A stretch of 64,000 nt of DNA from Nonomuraea cavernae (GTDB taxonomy: Bacteria > Actinomycetota > Actinomycetes > Streptosporangiales > Streptosporangiaceae), in the NCBI RefSeq assembly GCF_014646355.1, contig NZ_BMNH01000031.1:24420-88419 (forward strand). The letters run 5' to 3'. How positions within the stretch are numbered: the first letter of the stretch is position 1; each line of letters begins with the position of its first letter. The notes beneath the pieces were generated by a model. That model saw nothing but the letters and a program-made list of their open reading frames with translations. It did not search any database and was not told the origin of the DNA. Position numbers and translations under genes: made by a program. This document shows, one piece after another, positions 42,255 through 50,432 of the stretch.

Positions 42255-42553
42255 GACCTGGAGTGCGCAGGCTGCTTGACCCCGGCGGTCGAACGCCGGA
42301 GCATGTCGGCGTCCTGCTCCTGCTCCTGCTCGAGGTCGCGGTGCGTCTCCTCGATGCGCAGCGCCACCCCCAGGGCGAAGAACGTGGGCGCCCACTCGCC
42401 GACGAAGATGCCCCAATGGTCGGCCCGCTCGAGAGCCGAGCCCTTGGCGTTCCTGGACACCATCCACGACGCGATGGAAAAGCCGATCGAGGCGGCGCCG
42501 GCAATGTAGGCGTGCTGGGACTTGATGCCCATCTTGTGCAGCATTTTGATCAT
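42251..42553 (-). CDS. 100-aa small membrane protein
   Basis: The ATG at 42553 follows AAGGGGGAAATC. Two hydrophobic segments are present: AYIAGAASIGFSIASWMV (about 15-33) and WGIFVGEWAPTFFALGVAL (about 47-65). The C-terminal third is charged and coiled-coil-like (RIEETHRDLEQEQEQDADML). I do not recognise the family. It is convergent with nanE, and 192 bp with no obvious gene separate it from the methyltransferase at 42746. Confidence 0.78.
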   Translation of the reverse strand: MIKMLHKMGIKSQHAYIAGAASIGFSIASWMVSRNAKGSALERADHWGIFVGEWAPTFFALGVALRIEETHRDLEQEQEQDADMLRRSTAGVKQPAHSRS

Positions 42554-42745
42554 GATTTCCCCCTTGGTGAGGTGCTGTTACCCGAGGTGGAGGCCGGTAA
42601 CCGAGCCTCAGGCCGTTTTGCCGGGTCTTGACGGCGTCCGTCCCGGAACCCGGTTCTCGCCCCGGACGCGAGCGCCCGACGTGCTCGTTTAGGCACTTCG
42701 CCCCCGGGCATCCACTGCGGAAACTCACGAACCGGGGGGTGTGCC

Positions 42746-43474
42746 ATGCCGGCGTTCGACGCCTCCGCCTACGGGCGGAGCATCGCCGACATCTACGACG
42801 CGACCGTGCGCGAGCTGCCCACCGAACGCGCGGTCGAGCGGCTGCACGAGCTGGCCGGCGACGGCCCCGTGCTGGAGTTCGGCATCGGCACCGGCCGCCT
42901 GGCGCTGCCCCTGGCGGCGCGTGGGCTCGGCGTGGCGGGGATCGACGGGTCGCCGGAGATGGTGGAGGTGCTGCGGGCCAAGCCGGGCGGCGAGGACATC
43001 GCGGTGATCGTGGGCGACTTCTCCGCCACCACGGTGAAGGGCCGGTTCGGGCTGGTGCTCCTGGCGGCCAACACGATCTACGCCCTGCCGTCGCAGGACG
43101 ACCAGGTCAGATGCTTCCGCAACGCGGCCGAGCATCTGCGGCCCGGCGGCAGGTTCGTGGTCGAGGCCTGGGTGCCCAATCTGAACGCCTTCCAGGACGG
43201 CTCGGCGCTGCGGCTGCTGTCGATGAGCGAGGACGTGGTCGTCGCCGAGGCCGCGCAGGTGTTCCCGGCCGAGCAGCTGATGCGCACCACGAAGGTCAGG
43301 ATGACCGCCGAAGGGGTACGCCTGTTGCCGGCCAACCACCGCTACGCCTGGCCGGCCGAGCTCGACCTGATGGCCCGCCTGGCCGGCATGGAGCTGGAGC
43401 ACCGCTGGTCCGACTGGGACGGCGCCGCGTTCACCGATGCCAGCACCGCACACGTGTCGGTCTACCGGCTCTGA
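42746..43474 (+). CDS. Class I SAM-dependent methyltransferase
   Basis: This 242-aa protein has the Rossmann methyltransferase motifs: motif I VLEFGIGTGRLALPLA (about 48-63), motif II GIDGSPEMVEVL, motif III VGDFSA, and NAAEHLRPGGRFVVEAWVP. The N-terminus FDASAYGRSIADIYD is typical of family members acting on small molecules. The ATG lies after GGGGGGTGTGCC. The next gene starts eight bases after its stop, so it is probably in an operon with the iron enzyme and the glycosyltransferase. Confidence 0.9.
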   Translation: MPAFDASAYGRSIADIYDATVRELPTERAVERLHELAGDGPVLEFGIGTGRLALPLAARGLGVAGIDGSPEMVEVLRAKPGGEDIAVIVGDFSATTVKGRFGLVLLAANTIYALPSQDDQVRCFRNAAEHLRPGGRFVVEAWVPNLNAFQDGSALRLLSMSEDVVVAEAAQVFPAEQLMRTTKVRMTAEGVRLLPANHRYAWPAELDLMARLAGMELEHRWSDWDGAAFTDASTAHVSVYRL

Positions 43475-43482
43475 CCTTGGGA

Positions 43483-44493
43483 GTGATTCCGATACGCCTG
43501 CCTGAGGCCCGCGGTCCCATCACCGCGCACCTGTTCGAACGGCTTCGCGAGGCACCCGGCGCCACCGCGCCGCCCCTCCCGTCCGCGGCGCCCGACCTGG
43601 AGGATCCCGATCTGCAGCTCGCCCTGTTCGCCTGCTACGAGCTGCACTACCAGGGGTTCGACGACGTGGACGACCGCTGGGAGTGGGAGCCGTCCCTGCT
43701 GCGGGTTCGCGCGATGCTGGAGCGGGCCTTCGAGGAGGCGCTGGCGCGGGCCGTGCCCTGGCCGGAGCCGGTGGGGCCGCGCGATGTGCGGCGGAGGCTG
43801 AACGAGCTGGCCGCCGCCGCCGACGGGCCGTCGGTGTCGGCGTTCATGCGGCGCGAGGCCACCCTGGAGCAGTTCCGCGAGTTCGTCGTCCACCGGTCGA
43901 TCTACCACCTCAAGGAGGCCGACCCGCACACCTGGGTGATCCCGCGACTGCGGGGCGGCCCCAAGGCCGCGCTGGTGGAGATCCAGGCCGACGAGTACGG
44001 CGGCGGCCGGCGCGAGCGCATGCACGCCGAGCTGTTCCGCGGCACCATGCGCCACCTCGGCCTGGACGACTCCTACGGCGCCTACCTCGGCCGGGTGCCG
44101 CCCATCACGCTGGCGATCTCCAACGCCATGTCGCTGTTCGGGCTGCACCGCAGGCTGCGCGGCGCCGCGCTCGGCCATCTGGCGGCCCTGGAGATGACGT
44201 CCTCGCAGCCCAACCGCCGCTACGCCATGGGCCTGCGGCGGCTCGGCGGCGACGCCGTGGCCACCCGCTTCTACGACGAGCACGTGCAGGCCGACGCGGT
44301 GCACGAGCAGATCGCCGTGCACGACATGTGCGTCGGGTTCGCGACGGAGCACCCCGAGCAGACCGGCGTCCTGCTGTGGGGCGCGGCCTGCGCGCTGACC
44401 CTGGAACGGCTGTGGGCCGGTCACGTCATGCCCCGCTGGGAGCGGGGCCGGACCTCGCTGGCCGGTGACAGCGTCGCGTCGAGCCCGGTGTGA
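43483..44493 (+). CDS. Iron-containing redox enzyme (haem-oxygenase-like fold)
   Basis: This 336-aa protein belongs to the iron-containing redox enzyme family: CYELHYQGFDDVDDRWEWEP, EFVVHRSIYHLKEADPHTW, ALVEIQADEYGGGRRERMHA and DEHVQADAVHEQIAVHDMCV. The E/H/D residues in these helices would hold a non-haem diiron site. Relatives catalyse desaturation, N-oxygenation or C-C cleavage of small metabolites. The GTG at 43483 is a choice; TTG 43477 is also in frame. It is followed without a gap by the glycosyltransferase (TGATG overlap). Confidence 0.85.
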   Translation: MIPIRLPEARGPITAHLFERLREAPGATAPPLPSAAPDLEDPDLQLALFACYELHYQGFDDVDDRWEWEPSLLRVRAMLERAFEEALARAVPWPEPVGPRDVRRRLNELAAAADGPSVSAFMRREATLEQFREFVVHRSIYHLKEADPHTWVIPRLRGGPKAALVEIQADEYGGGRRERMHAELFRGTMRHLGLDDSYGAYLGRVPPITLAISNAMSLFGLHRRLRGAALGHLAALEMTSSQPNRRYAMGLRRLGGDAVATRFYDEHVQADAVHEQIAVHDMCVGFATEHPEQTGVLLWGAACALTLERLWAGHVMPRWERGRTSLAGDSVASSPV

Positions 44494-45584
44494 TGGACCT
44501 CGACTATGTCCTGCCGCTGCGCTGGGACGACGACTCGGGGCTGGACGAGCTCACCGTCTACCTGCGCGGCCTGGCCCGTCACGTGCGGGTCGTCGTCGTG
44601 GACGGCAGCCCCGCCGGGCTGTTCGAGCGGCACGCCCGCCACTGGCGCGGCCTGGCCCTGCACGTGCCTCCCGACGCCGGCCTCCGCTTCGCCAACGGCA
44701 AGGTGGCCGGCGTCACCACCGGGCTGCGGCTGGCCCGCGCCGACCGCGTGGTGATCGCCGACGACGACGTCCGCTACGACGTGGCGGGACTGCGCCGGAT
44801 GCACGCGCTGCTGGCCGGGGCCGACCTGGTCCGGCCGCAGAACTACTTCGACCCGGCGCCCTGGCACGCCCGCTGGGACACCGCCCGCACGCTGCTCAAC
44901 CGGGGGCTGGGCGCCGACTATCCGGGGACGTTCGGCCTGCGCCGGGAGTTCTTCCTGCGGATGGGCGGTTACGACGGCGACGTGCTGTTCGAGAACCTGG
45001 AGCTGATCCGCACCGTCCGCGCCCACGACGGGATCGAGGTCCACGACCCCGGCCTCTACGTCCGGCGGCTGCCGTGCGACGCGAGGCGGTTCTGGTCGCA
45101 GCGGGTCCGGCAGGCCTACGACGACCTGGCACAGCCGATGCGGATGGGGCTGTTCCTGGCCGTGCTGCCCGCCGTGACCGCGGGGCTGGCGCGGGGGCGG
45201 TGGAGGGCGTTGCTGGCGGGCGCCGGCCTGGCCGTGGGCCTGGCCGAGGCGGGGCGGCGGCGGGCAGGCGGGCGGCGGGTCTTCCCGGGCAGCGCGTCGC
45301 TGTTCGCCCCGGTCTGGGTGCTGGAACGGGCCACCTGCAGCTGGCTGGCCGTGGGGGCGGCGCTGACCGGGGGAGTGCGGTACGCGGGCCGCAGGCTCGG
45401 CACGGCCGCCCACTCGCCGCGCCGGCTGCGCGAACGCCGGCGTCAGGCCGGCGGGCCGGGCTCGCTCGCGGCCCGGAAGCCCACCACCTTGTGCGAGCCG
45501 TCGCAGAACGGCTTGACCGACGACCGGCCGCACCGGCACAGCGCCACCGTGGCCCTGCCGGGATCGATCGGCACGCCGTCCTGA
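44493..45584 (+). CDS. Family 2-type glycosyltransferase
   Basis: This 363-aa protein has a GT-A domain (about 1-220): YVLPLRWDDDSGLDELTVYL, VVVVDGSPAGLFERHARHW, the DXD motif in VVIADDDVRYD, and the GTFGLRREFFLRMGGYDGDV segment with FENLELIRT. C-terminal hydrophobic helices (about 225-300) anchor it to the membrane. Its last 47 codons (45443-45584) lie antisense to the CDGSH gene, so the true end may be a result of lost stop. ATG 44493 shares one base with the upstream stop. Confidence 0.86.
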   Translation: MDLDYVLPLRWDDDSGLDELTVYLRGLARHVRVVVVDGSPAGLFERHARHWRGLALHVPPDAGLRFANGKVAGVTTGLRLARADRVVIADDDVRYDVAGLRRMHALLAGADLVRPQNYFDPAPWHARWDTARTLLNRGLGADYPGTFGLRREFFLRMGGYDGDVLFENLELIRTVRAHDGIEVHDPGLYVRRLPCDARRFWSQRVRQAYDDLAQPMRMGLFLAVLPAVTAGLARGRWRALLAGAGLAVGLAEAGRRRAGGRRVFPGSASLFAPVWVLERATCSWLAVGAALTGGVRYAGRRLGTAAHSPRRLRERRRQAGGPGSLAARKPTTLCEPSQNGLTDDRPHRHSATVALPGSIGTPS

Positions 45585-45685
45585 GTCAGCAGCGCGAACC
45601 GGCCCCGCACGAGCAGCGGGCCGTCCTCGCAGGCCGTCACCGTCACGACCGTGTCGTCCTCGGGAGGATCGTTCTGGGCAGGCAT
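45443..45685 (-). CDS. CDGSH iron-sulfur domain protein
   Basis: This 80-aa protein has a single CDGSH 2Fe-2S motif: the ligands are C-R-C at the start, then FCDGSH (segment LCRCGRSSVKPFCDGSHKVV). The N-terminal half has a short beta-rich extension (GPLLVRGRFALLTQDGVPID). The family transfers electrons or clusters. It lies convergent with and partly overlaps the glycosyltransferase; together with the haem-oxygenase-fold iron enzyme, this suggests a supplying role for that enzyme. Confidence 0.92.
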   Translation of the reverse strand: MPAQNDPPEDDTVVTVTACEDGPLLVRGRFALLTQDGVPIDPGRATVALCRCGRSSVKPFCDGSHKVVGFRAASEPGPPA

Positions 45686-45810
45686 GCGCCGCCACCTGCC
45701 CTGGGAGGCAACCGGAAAACTTGCTCACGGTCACGCTTCACTGGACGGCGTGAGATCGTTCAGAGGTCCGATCGTGATCAGATCGCGACCACCCCTTCGT
45801 GGTCCCAACG

Positions 45811-45824
45811 TAACGTCCTCGGGG
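45811..45824 (+). promoter_or_regulatory. -10 box for leaderless 54-aa gene
   Basis: TAACGT (45811-45816) is followed by seven bases and the GTG at 45824. Confidence 0.4.
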
Positions 45825-45988
45825 TGCCTGAGGTCGAGTCGAAGTTGAGCAACGAGCCCCAACCGCTGCCGCAACGCGAGGACGCCCAGCGCTGCCGCAG
45901 CGTCGACTCCGAACGGCGCTGCGTCCTCCCCATGGGTCATCAAAGCGGCCATGTATACCCGCCTGCGGAGATCGTCACGGAGTTCTAG
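45824..45988 (+). CDS. 54-aa protein with a Cys-Cys-His-His motif
   Basis: From the GTG at 45824 the frame encodes a charged N-terminus followed by CRSVDSERRCVLPMGHQSGH, a C-x8-C-x5-H-x4-H pattern seen in many tiny actinobacterial zinc proteins that end in a GHxGxH segment. The TAACGT box seven bases upstream supports expression. It is too short for certainty. Confidence 0.5.
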   Translation: MPEVESKLSNEPQPLPQREDAQRCRSVDSERRCVLPMGHQSGHVYPPAEIVTEF

Positions 45989-46081
45989 TGCCCGACCTCG
46001 ATGCCCCTTAGCTCCGTAAAGGGCGCGTCCGGACTGGACAAGTGGGCATTCGGGTGGAGATCGCCTGGGCATCAAGCGGGC

Positions 46082-46630
46082 ATGCACCAGAACTTCCACC
46101 GCAAATCGCTCCTGCTGGCGGCCGTCGTCGTTCCTGCCCTACTGGCGGGGTGCGCGGCCGGAGGCAGTACGTCCGCCATGGGCGTGGCCAGTCCGCCGAC
46201 CGAGACCACGAGCCCGATGCCGCCCGAAAACGAGATGAGCCCCCTGCCCACCGGCTCGGAGATGAGCCCGGGGGCCACGGAGAGCGCCGAGCAGGGCTCA
46301 CCGAAGGCCGCCGTCCAGGGATACTTCGACGCCCTCAAGGCCGGTGACGCGGACAAGGCCGTCGCCGCGTACACCCCGGAAGGGCTCGCCGCCGTCCAGG
46401 GCATGGCGACCGCGGAGGGCACGGACGCGCTGACCAAGCTCTACAAGGAGATGCTGAAGGAGAAGGACACCGCGACGCACAAGATCGAGGAGGCGGCCGC
46501 GGCCGGTGACTGGGCCTTCGTCCGCGCGTCCAGCGAGAAGGACGGCCAGAAGATGAGGGAGTTCTTCATCCTCAAGAAGACCGGCAACGAGTGGAAGATC
46601 GACCGCTACATGAACAACGACTCCTCCTGA
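46082..46630 (+). CDS. Lipoprotein with NTF2-like (DUF4878-type) domain
   Basis: This 182-aa protein has a lipoprotein signal (RKSLLLAAVVVPALLAGCAA; Cys23 in LAGC), a Ser/Thr/Pro/Met-rich linker (about 30-75), and a C-terminal domain SPKAAVQGYFDALKAGDADK, FVRASSEKDGQKMREFFILK and GNEWKIDRYM, typical of SnoaL/NTF2-like DUF4878 proteins. It would be anchored to the outer face of the membrane; its ligand is unknown. It stands alone. Confidence 0.87.
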   Translation: MHQNFHRKSLLLAAVVVPALLAGCAAGGSTSAMGVASPPTETTSPMPPENEMSPLPTGSEMSPGATESAEQGSPKAAVQGYFDALKAGDADKAVAAYTPEGLAAVQGMATAEGTDALTKLYKEMLKEKDTATHKIEEAAAAGDWAFVRASSEKDGQKMREFFILKKTGNEWKIDRYMNNDSS

Positions 46631-46837
46631 CCGGGGCCCGGAGCCCAGGTCATGCCCGGCGAGCACGCCCGGGACGAGGACGAGCGAGATCAGGGGCCAC
46701 CCCGGCCGCGACCACGGCACAGACGGTGAAAGCTCGCGACGAGACCGTCGACGCCGAGGGCGGCCGGGGTCGCGCTTGTGAACGGCGCCCCACCGGGCGC
46801 CACCGCGACGGGACACGCACCCGGGCCACGCGCGACC

Positions 46838-46850
46838 TAGTGTGGCCGCA
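46838..46850 (+). promoter_or_regulatory. -10 box for leaderless methyltransferase mRNA
   Basis: TAGTGT (46838-46843) is followed by six bases and the ATG at 46850. Confidence 0.5.
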
Positions 46851-47485
46851 TGGGGGACCTCTCGCGCTATCAGCATCCTCGGTTCGCTCGGATGTACGAA
46901 CGGATGAGCGGCCAGGCCGAACGGTTCGGCATGGCCGGGCACCGCGATCGGCTGCTGTCCGGGCTGTCCGGGCGGGTGGTGGAGGTAGGGGCGGGCAACG
47001 GCCTCAACTTCCCCCACTATCCCGCGGAGGTCCGGGAGGTCGTCGCCGTCGAGCCGGAGGACGTGCTGCGCGGCCTGGCCGAGCGGGCCGCGCCCACCTC
47101 GCCGGTGCCGGTCCAGGTCGTCGCCGGGCACGCGGGCGAGCTGCCGTTCGACGACGCGACGTTCGACGCCGCCGTGGTCTCGCTGGTGCTCTGCTCCGTG
47201 GAGTCCCAGGCCGCCGCGCTCGCCGAGCTGCGCCGTGTCCTGCGGCCGGGCGGTGAGCTGCGCTTCTTCGAGCACGTACGCTCCGGCAGGCGGGTCCGGG
47301 CCACCCTGGAGCACCTCGTCACCCCGCTGTGGTGGCGGTTGTGCGGTGGCTGCCGCCCCAACCGCGACACCACGGCCGCCATCCGCGACGCCGGGTTCAC
47401 GATCGAGGCGAACGACCGCTTCGTCTTCCGCCCGGCGCCCGGCTCCCCCTCCATGACCCACATCCTCGGCCGCGCCCACCGCTGA
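46850..47485 (+). CDS. Class I SAM methyltransferase (UbiE/METTL7-like)
   Basis: This 211-aa protein has motif I RVVEVGAGNGLNFPHYP, motif II VVAVEPEDVLRGLAERAA, motif IV LPFDDATFDAAVVSLVLCSV and LAELRRVLRPGGELRFFEHV. The C-terminal half contains LWWRLCGGCRPNRDTTAAIR and resembles METTL7-like or phospholipid-type methyltransferases. It may methylate a membrane-associated small molecule. The ATG is six bases from TAGTGT, with no ribosome site. Confidence 0.9.
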   Translation: MGDLSRYQHPRFARMYERMSGQAERFGMAGHRDRLLSGLSGRVVEVGAGNGLNFPHYPAEVREVVAVEPEDVLRGLAERAAPTSPVPVQVVAGHAGELPFDDATFDAAVVSLVLCSVESQAAALAELRRVLRPGGELRFFEHVRSGRRVRATLEHLVTPLWWRLCGGCRPNRDTTAAIRDAGFTIEANDRFVFRPAPGSPSMTHILGRAHR

Positions 47486-47536
47486 CCCCCGGGAACCCGC
47501 GCCGCCTCTCCGGTGTACCAACACCGGAGGTGTGTG

Positions 47537-48277
47537 ATGAAGAGGATTGTGACCATCCTGGTCGCGGTTGCCGCGCTGGCCGCCGGGGCGCTCCCGGTCT
47601 CGGCCGCCGGCAACTGGGCGGTGACCTATCTCGACCCGATGCCCGAGCGGTTCGCCCCCGGCACGACGTACACGCTCGGGTTCTGGGTGCTCCAGCACGG
47701 CAGCCACCCCTATGAGGGCGACCTGGGCGAGACGGGCTTGCGGCTCACCGGCGACGGCGGTAAGGAGCTGACCTTCCGCGGCACCCCGCTGCCCGAACGC
47801 GGTCACTACGTCACCGCGATCGCCGTGCCCGAGGGATCGTGGCGCGTCGAGGGCGTCCAGGGCCGGTTCGAGCCCTATCTCGTGGGCACGCTCAGCGTCC
47901 CGGGCGGCCTGGAGGTGCGACCGGTGACCGGCGACGTGGTGATGCGGGTGGGCAAGGACTACTGGGGTGACATCCGGCCGCCGGGGTTCTCGCGCGACGG
48001 GCAGCCTCCCAAGGCCGCCGCCGTGCCATCGGCCGGCACGCAGGCCACCGCGCCGGCCGCCGGGCCGGCAGCCCCGCCCGCGACGGCGCCTGCCGCCCCG
48101 GCCGTCGCGGCTTCTCCGCCGGGCGGGCAGAGCGGGGTTCCGGGGTACGCGTTGCTGATCGCCGCCGCCGGTGGGGCGCTGCTGGCGCTGGCCGCGTCGC
48201 GGCTGTCCAGGCGGGGTCGGCGAGAGCCCGAGCCACCCGTGGACGAACGGCGGGACACCCTGGCCTTCCCGGGCTGA
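47537..48277 (+). CDS. Secreted, C-terminally membrane-anchored protein
   Basis: This 246-aa protein starts with a signal peptide (VTILVAVAALAAGALPVSAA, cleaved near AAG), followed by a beta-rich domain of about 120 residues (NWAVTYLDPMPERFAPGTTY, TLGFWVLQHGSHPYEGDLGE), an Ala/Pro-rich linker and a C-terminal helix (YALLIAAAGGALLALAASRL) with a basic tail. The ATG has GGAGG six bases upstream. Domains of this shape occur in YtkA-like or CopC-like surface proteins, but I cannot assign one. Confidence 0.8.
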   Translation: MKRIVTILVAVAALAAGALPVSAAGNWAVTYLDPMPERFAPGTTYTLGFWVLQHGSHPYEGDLGETGLRLTGDGGKELTFRGTPLPERGHYVTAIAVPEGSWRVEGVQGRFEPYLVGTLSVPGGLEVRPVTGDVVMRVGKDYWGDIRPPGFSRDGQPPKAAAVPSAGTQATAPAAGPAAPPATAPAAPAVAASPPGGQSGVPGYALLIAAAGGALLALAASRLSRRGRREPEPPVDERRDTLAFPG

Positions 48278-48295
48278 CCGGCGCGGGACCGCGGC

Positions 48296-48331
48296 CTCCC
48301 GCGGGCCGGGCCGCGCCCCGGCCCGCGGGAG
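48296..48331. terminator. 15-bp perfect hairpin
   Basis: CTCCCGCGGGCCGGG (48296-48310) pairs with 48317-48331 around a 6-nt loop, 19 bases after the anchored-protein stop. Confidence 0.8.
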
Positions 48332-48414
48332 GGCGGGGTCAAGGCGCTTGTCAGGCCACCGGGCGTCTGAGAGATTGCGATTACCTTTGCGATCATCTGC
48401 CACGGAGGACACGC

Positions 48415-50337
48415 GTGCCACAATTACGCCCGGCCCTCTTCGCCGTCGCCCTCACGGTGGCGATGGCGGCCCCCGCCCACGCGGCCGTGGGGCCCGTCAT
48501 CACCGTCGAGAACAACCGCACCCAACCGGTCTTCTCCTACGCGGACGCCGTCCGCGAGCACGTCTACGTCGAGTCCACCGTCGACAGCGACGCCGACGGC
48601 CGGCTGGACAGGGTCCGCGTCGACATCATCCGGCCCAAGGAGTCCGGCCCCGGGCTCAAGGTGCCGGTGATCATCGATGAGAGCCCCTACTACGACAACT
48701 CCGGACGCGGTAACGAGGGGGAGCGGAAGGTCTACGACGCCAACGGGAATGTCACGAAATTTCCGTTGTACTACGACAACTTCTTCGTGCCCCGTGGCTA
48801 CGCCGTCCTCAACGTCGACATGCTCGGCACCACCAAGTCCGACGGCTGCCCCGACATCGGCGGCAAGGCCGACGTGCTGGGCGGCAAGGCGGTCATCGAC
48901 TGGCTGAACGGCCGCGCCCCGGCGTTCCGCGCCGACGGCGGCCCGGCCGTGGCCGACTGGACCACCGGCAAGGCCGCGATGATCGGCAAGTCCTACGACG
49001 GCACGCTGGCCAACGCCGTCGCCGCCACCGGGGTGCGCGGGCTGGAGACGATCGTGCCCATCTCGGCGATCAGCTCCTGGTACAAGTACCAGCGCTCGAA
49101 CGGCGTGGTCTACAACTACGACTACGCCTCCTGGCTGGCCGACTACATCGACACCGATCCGCAGGCCAAATGCCAGGCCGTACGCGACCGCATGGACGCC
49201 GAGGACGGCGACGACACCGGCGACCACAACGCCTTCTGGGCCGAGCGCGACTACATCTCCGGCCTGCTGGGCGACGTCTCGAAGGTCAGGGCCAGCGTCT
49301 TCGTGGCCCACACCAGCAACGACCTGAACGTCAAGCCGGACAACTTCTCCACCTGGTGGCAGGCGCTGGCCAAGCGGAACGTGCCGCGCAAGATCTGGGT
49401 CGGCCAGTACCAGCACGTGGACCCGTTCGACTTCGAGGGCCGCAGGGACCTGTGGGTCGACACGCTGCACCGCTGGTTCGACCACTGGCTGCACGGCGTG
49501 CGCAACGGCATCATGAACGAGCCGCGCGCCGACGTGCAGGTGGGGCCGACGCAGTGGATCACGCAGCGCGACTGGCCGGCGCCGTACGCGGCCAAGCTCC
49601 GGTTGCGTCCGGCCGCCGACGGCTCGCTCGGGCTGAAGCCGGCCGCCAAGGGCGCGACCGCGTCGTTCGCCGACGTGCGGATGTCGGAGTCGGACATGAT
49701 CGCGAACGTGGGCACGGCCGACCCGGGCCGCGTGGCCTTCACCACCGGGCCGCTCCCGCTCAGCCTGCGACTGTCGGGCACGCCCACGGCGGACCTGAGG
49801 GTCAAGCTCGACCAGCCCACGGCCAACCTGACGGCCCTGCTCGTCGACTTCGGCGACGCCACCCGCGTCGACTGGCGGCGCGGCCAGGGCATCACCACCG
49901 TCGCCGAGGAGGACTGCCACGGCGAGAGCACGGCCGCCGACGACGCCTGCTACCGCAAGGTCGTCACCAACGTGGCCGACCGGCCCGCCGAGATCGTCGC
50001 CCGCGGCTGGATCGACGTGCGCAACCGCGACTCGCTCAGCGCGCCCGCTCCGCTGCCCGTCGGGACGTACGGCACGGTCAGGTGGGAGACGTTGCCGCAC
50101 GACTACACCTTCGCCAAGGGGCACCGCCTCGCCCTGGTGATCGCGGGCACCGACGGGACCTACACCAGCGAGACCGGCACCGGCGCGAACGTCACGGTCG
50201 ACCTCGCCCGGAGCAGCGTCTCGGTGCCGTTCGTGCTGGGCACGCCGCTGGTGGACGTGCCGAAGGACCAGGGCGCCTTCCGTGGCCCCGAGCGGCTGTG
50301 GCTGCCGGAGCCGGAGCCGGAGTTCAGCTTCTTCTGA
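48415..50337 (+). CDS. Secreted X-Pro dipeptidyl-peptidase-like hydrolase (S15/CocE)
   Basis: This 640-aa exported alpha/beta hydrolase starts with a signal peptide (ALFAVALTVAMAAPAHAA). The S15 core shows VPVIIDESPYYDNSGRG, FFVPRGYAVLNVDMLGTTKS, the Ser nucleophile in MIGKSYDGTLANAVAATG, Asp in HTSNDLNVKP and His in QYQHVDPFDFEG. The C-terminal jelly roll (about 430-640) is the S15 lid domain. It should cleave Xaa-Pro dipeptides or esters outside the cell. GTG 48415 has GGAGG eight bases upstream. Confidence 0.9.
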   Translation: MPQLRPALFAVALTVAMAAPAHAAVGPVITVENNRTQPVFSYADAVREHVYVESTVDSDADGRLDRVRVDIIRPKESGPGLKVPVIIDESPYYDNSGRGNEGERKVYDANGNVTKFPLYYDNFFVPRGYAVLNVDMLGTTKSDGCPDIGGKADVLGGKAVIDWLNGRAPAFRADGGPAVADWTTGKAAMIGKSYDGTLANAVAATGVRGLETIVPISAISSWYKYQRSNGVVYNYDYASWLADYIDTDPQAKCQAVRDRMDAEDGDDTGDHNAFWAERDYISGLLGDVSKVRASVFVAHTSNDLNVKPDNFSTWWQALAKRNVPRKIWVGQYQHVDPFDFEGRRDLWVDTLHRWFDHWLHGVRNGIMNEPRADVQVGPTQWITQRDWPAPYAAKLRLRPAADGSLGLKPAAKGATASFADVRMSESDMIANVGTADPGRVAFTTGPLPLSLRLSGTPTADLRVKLDQPTANLTALLVDFGDATRVDWRRGQGITTVAEEDCHGESTAADDACYRKVVTNVADRPAEIVARGWIDVRNRDSLSAPAPLPVGTYGTVRWETLPHDYTFAKGHRLALVIAGTDGTYTSETGTGANVTVDLARSSVSVPFVLGTPLVDVPKDQGAFRGPERLWLPEPEPEFSFF

Positions 50338-50373
50338 CCGGTGCCGGCCGGCCGGCCGGCCTGAGGACGTGCC

Positions 50374-50416
50374 GGACCGCCGGGTGGTTGCCACGCCGAC
50401 CACCACCCGGCGGTCC
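50374..50416. terminator. 15-bp hairpin between convergent genes
   Basis: GGACCGCCGGGTGGT (50374-50388) and its exact complement (50402-50416) enclose 13 bases between the S15 gene and the sigma-like gene. A CCGG run lies just before it. Confidence 0.8.
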
Positions 50417-50432
50417 TGTCCTGGGCCCCTCC

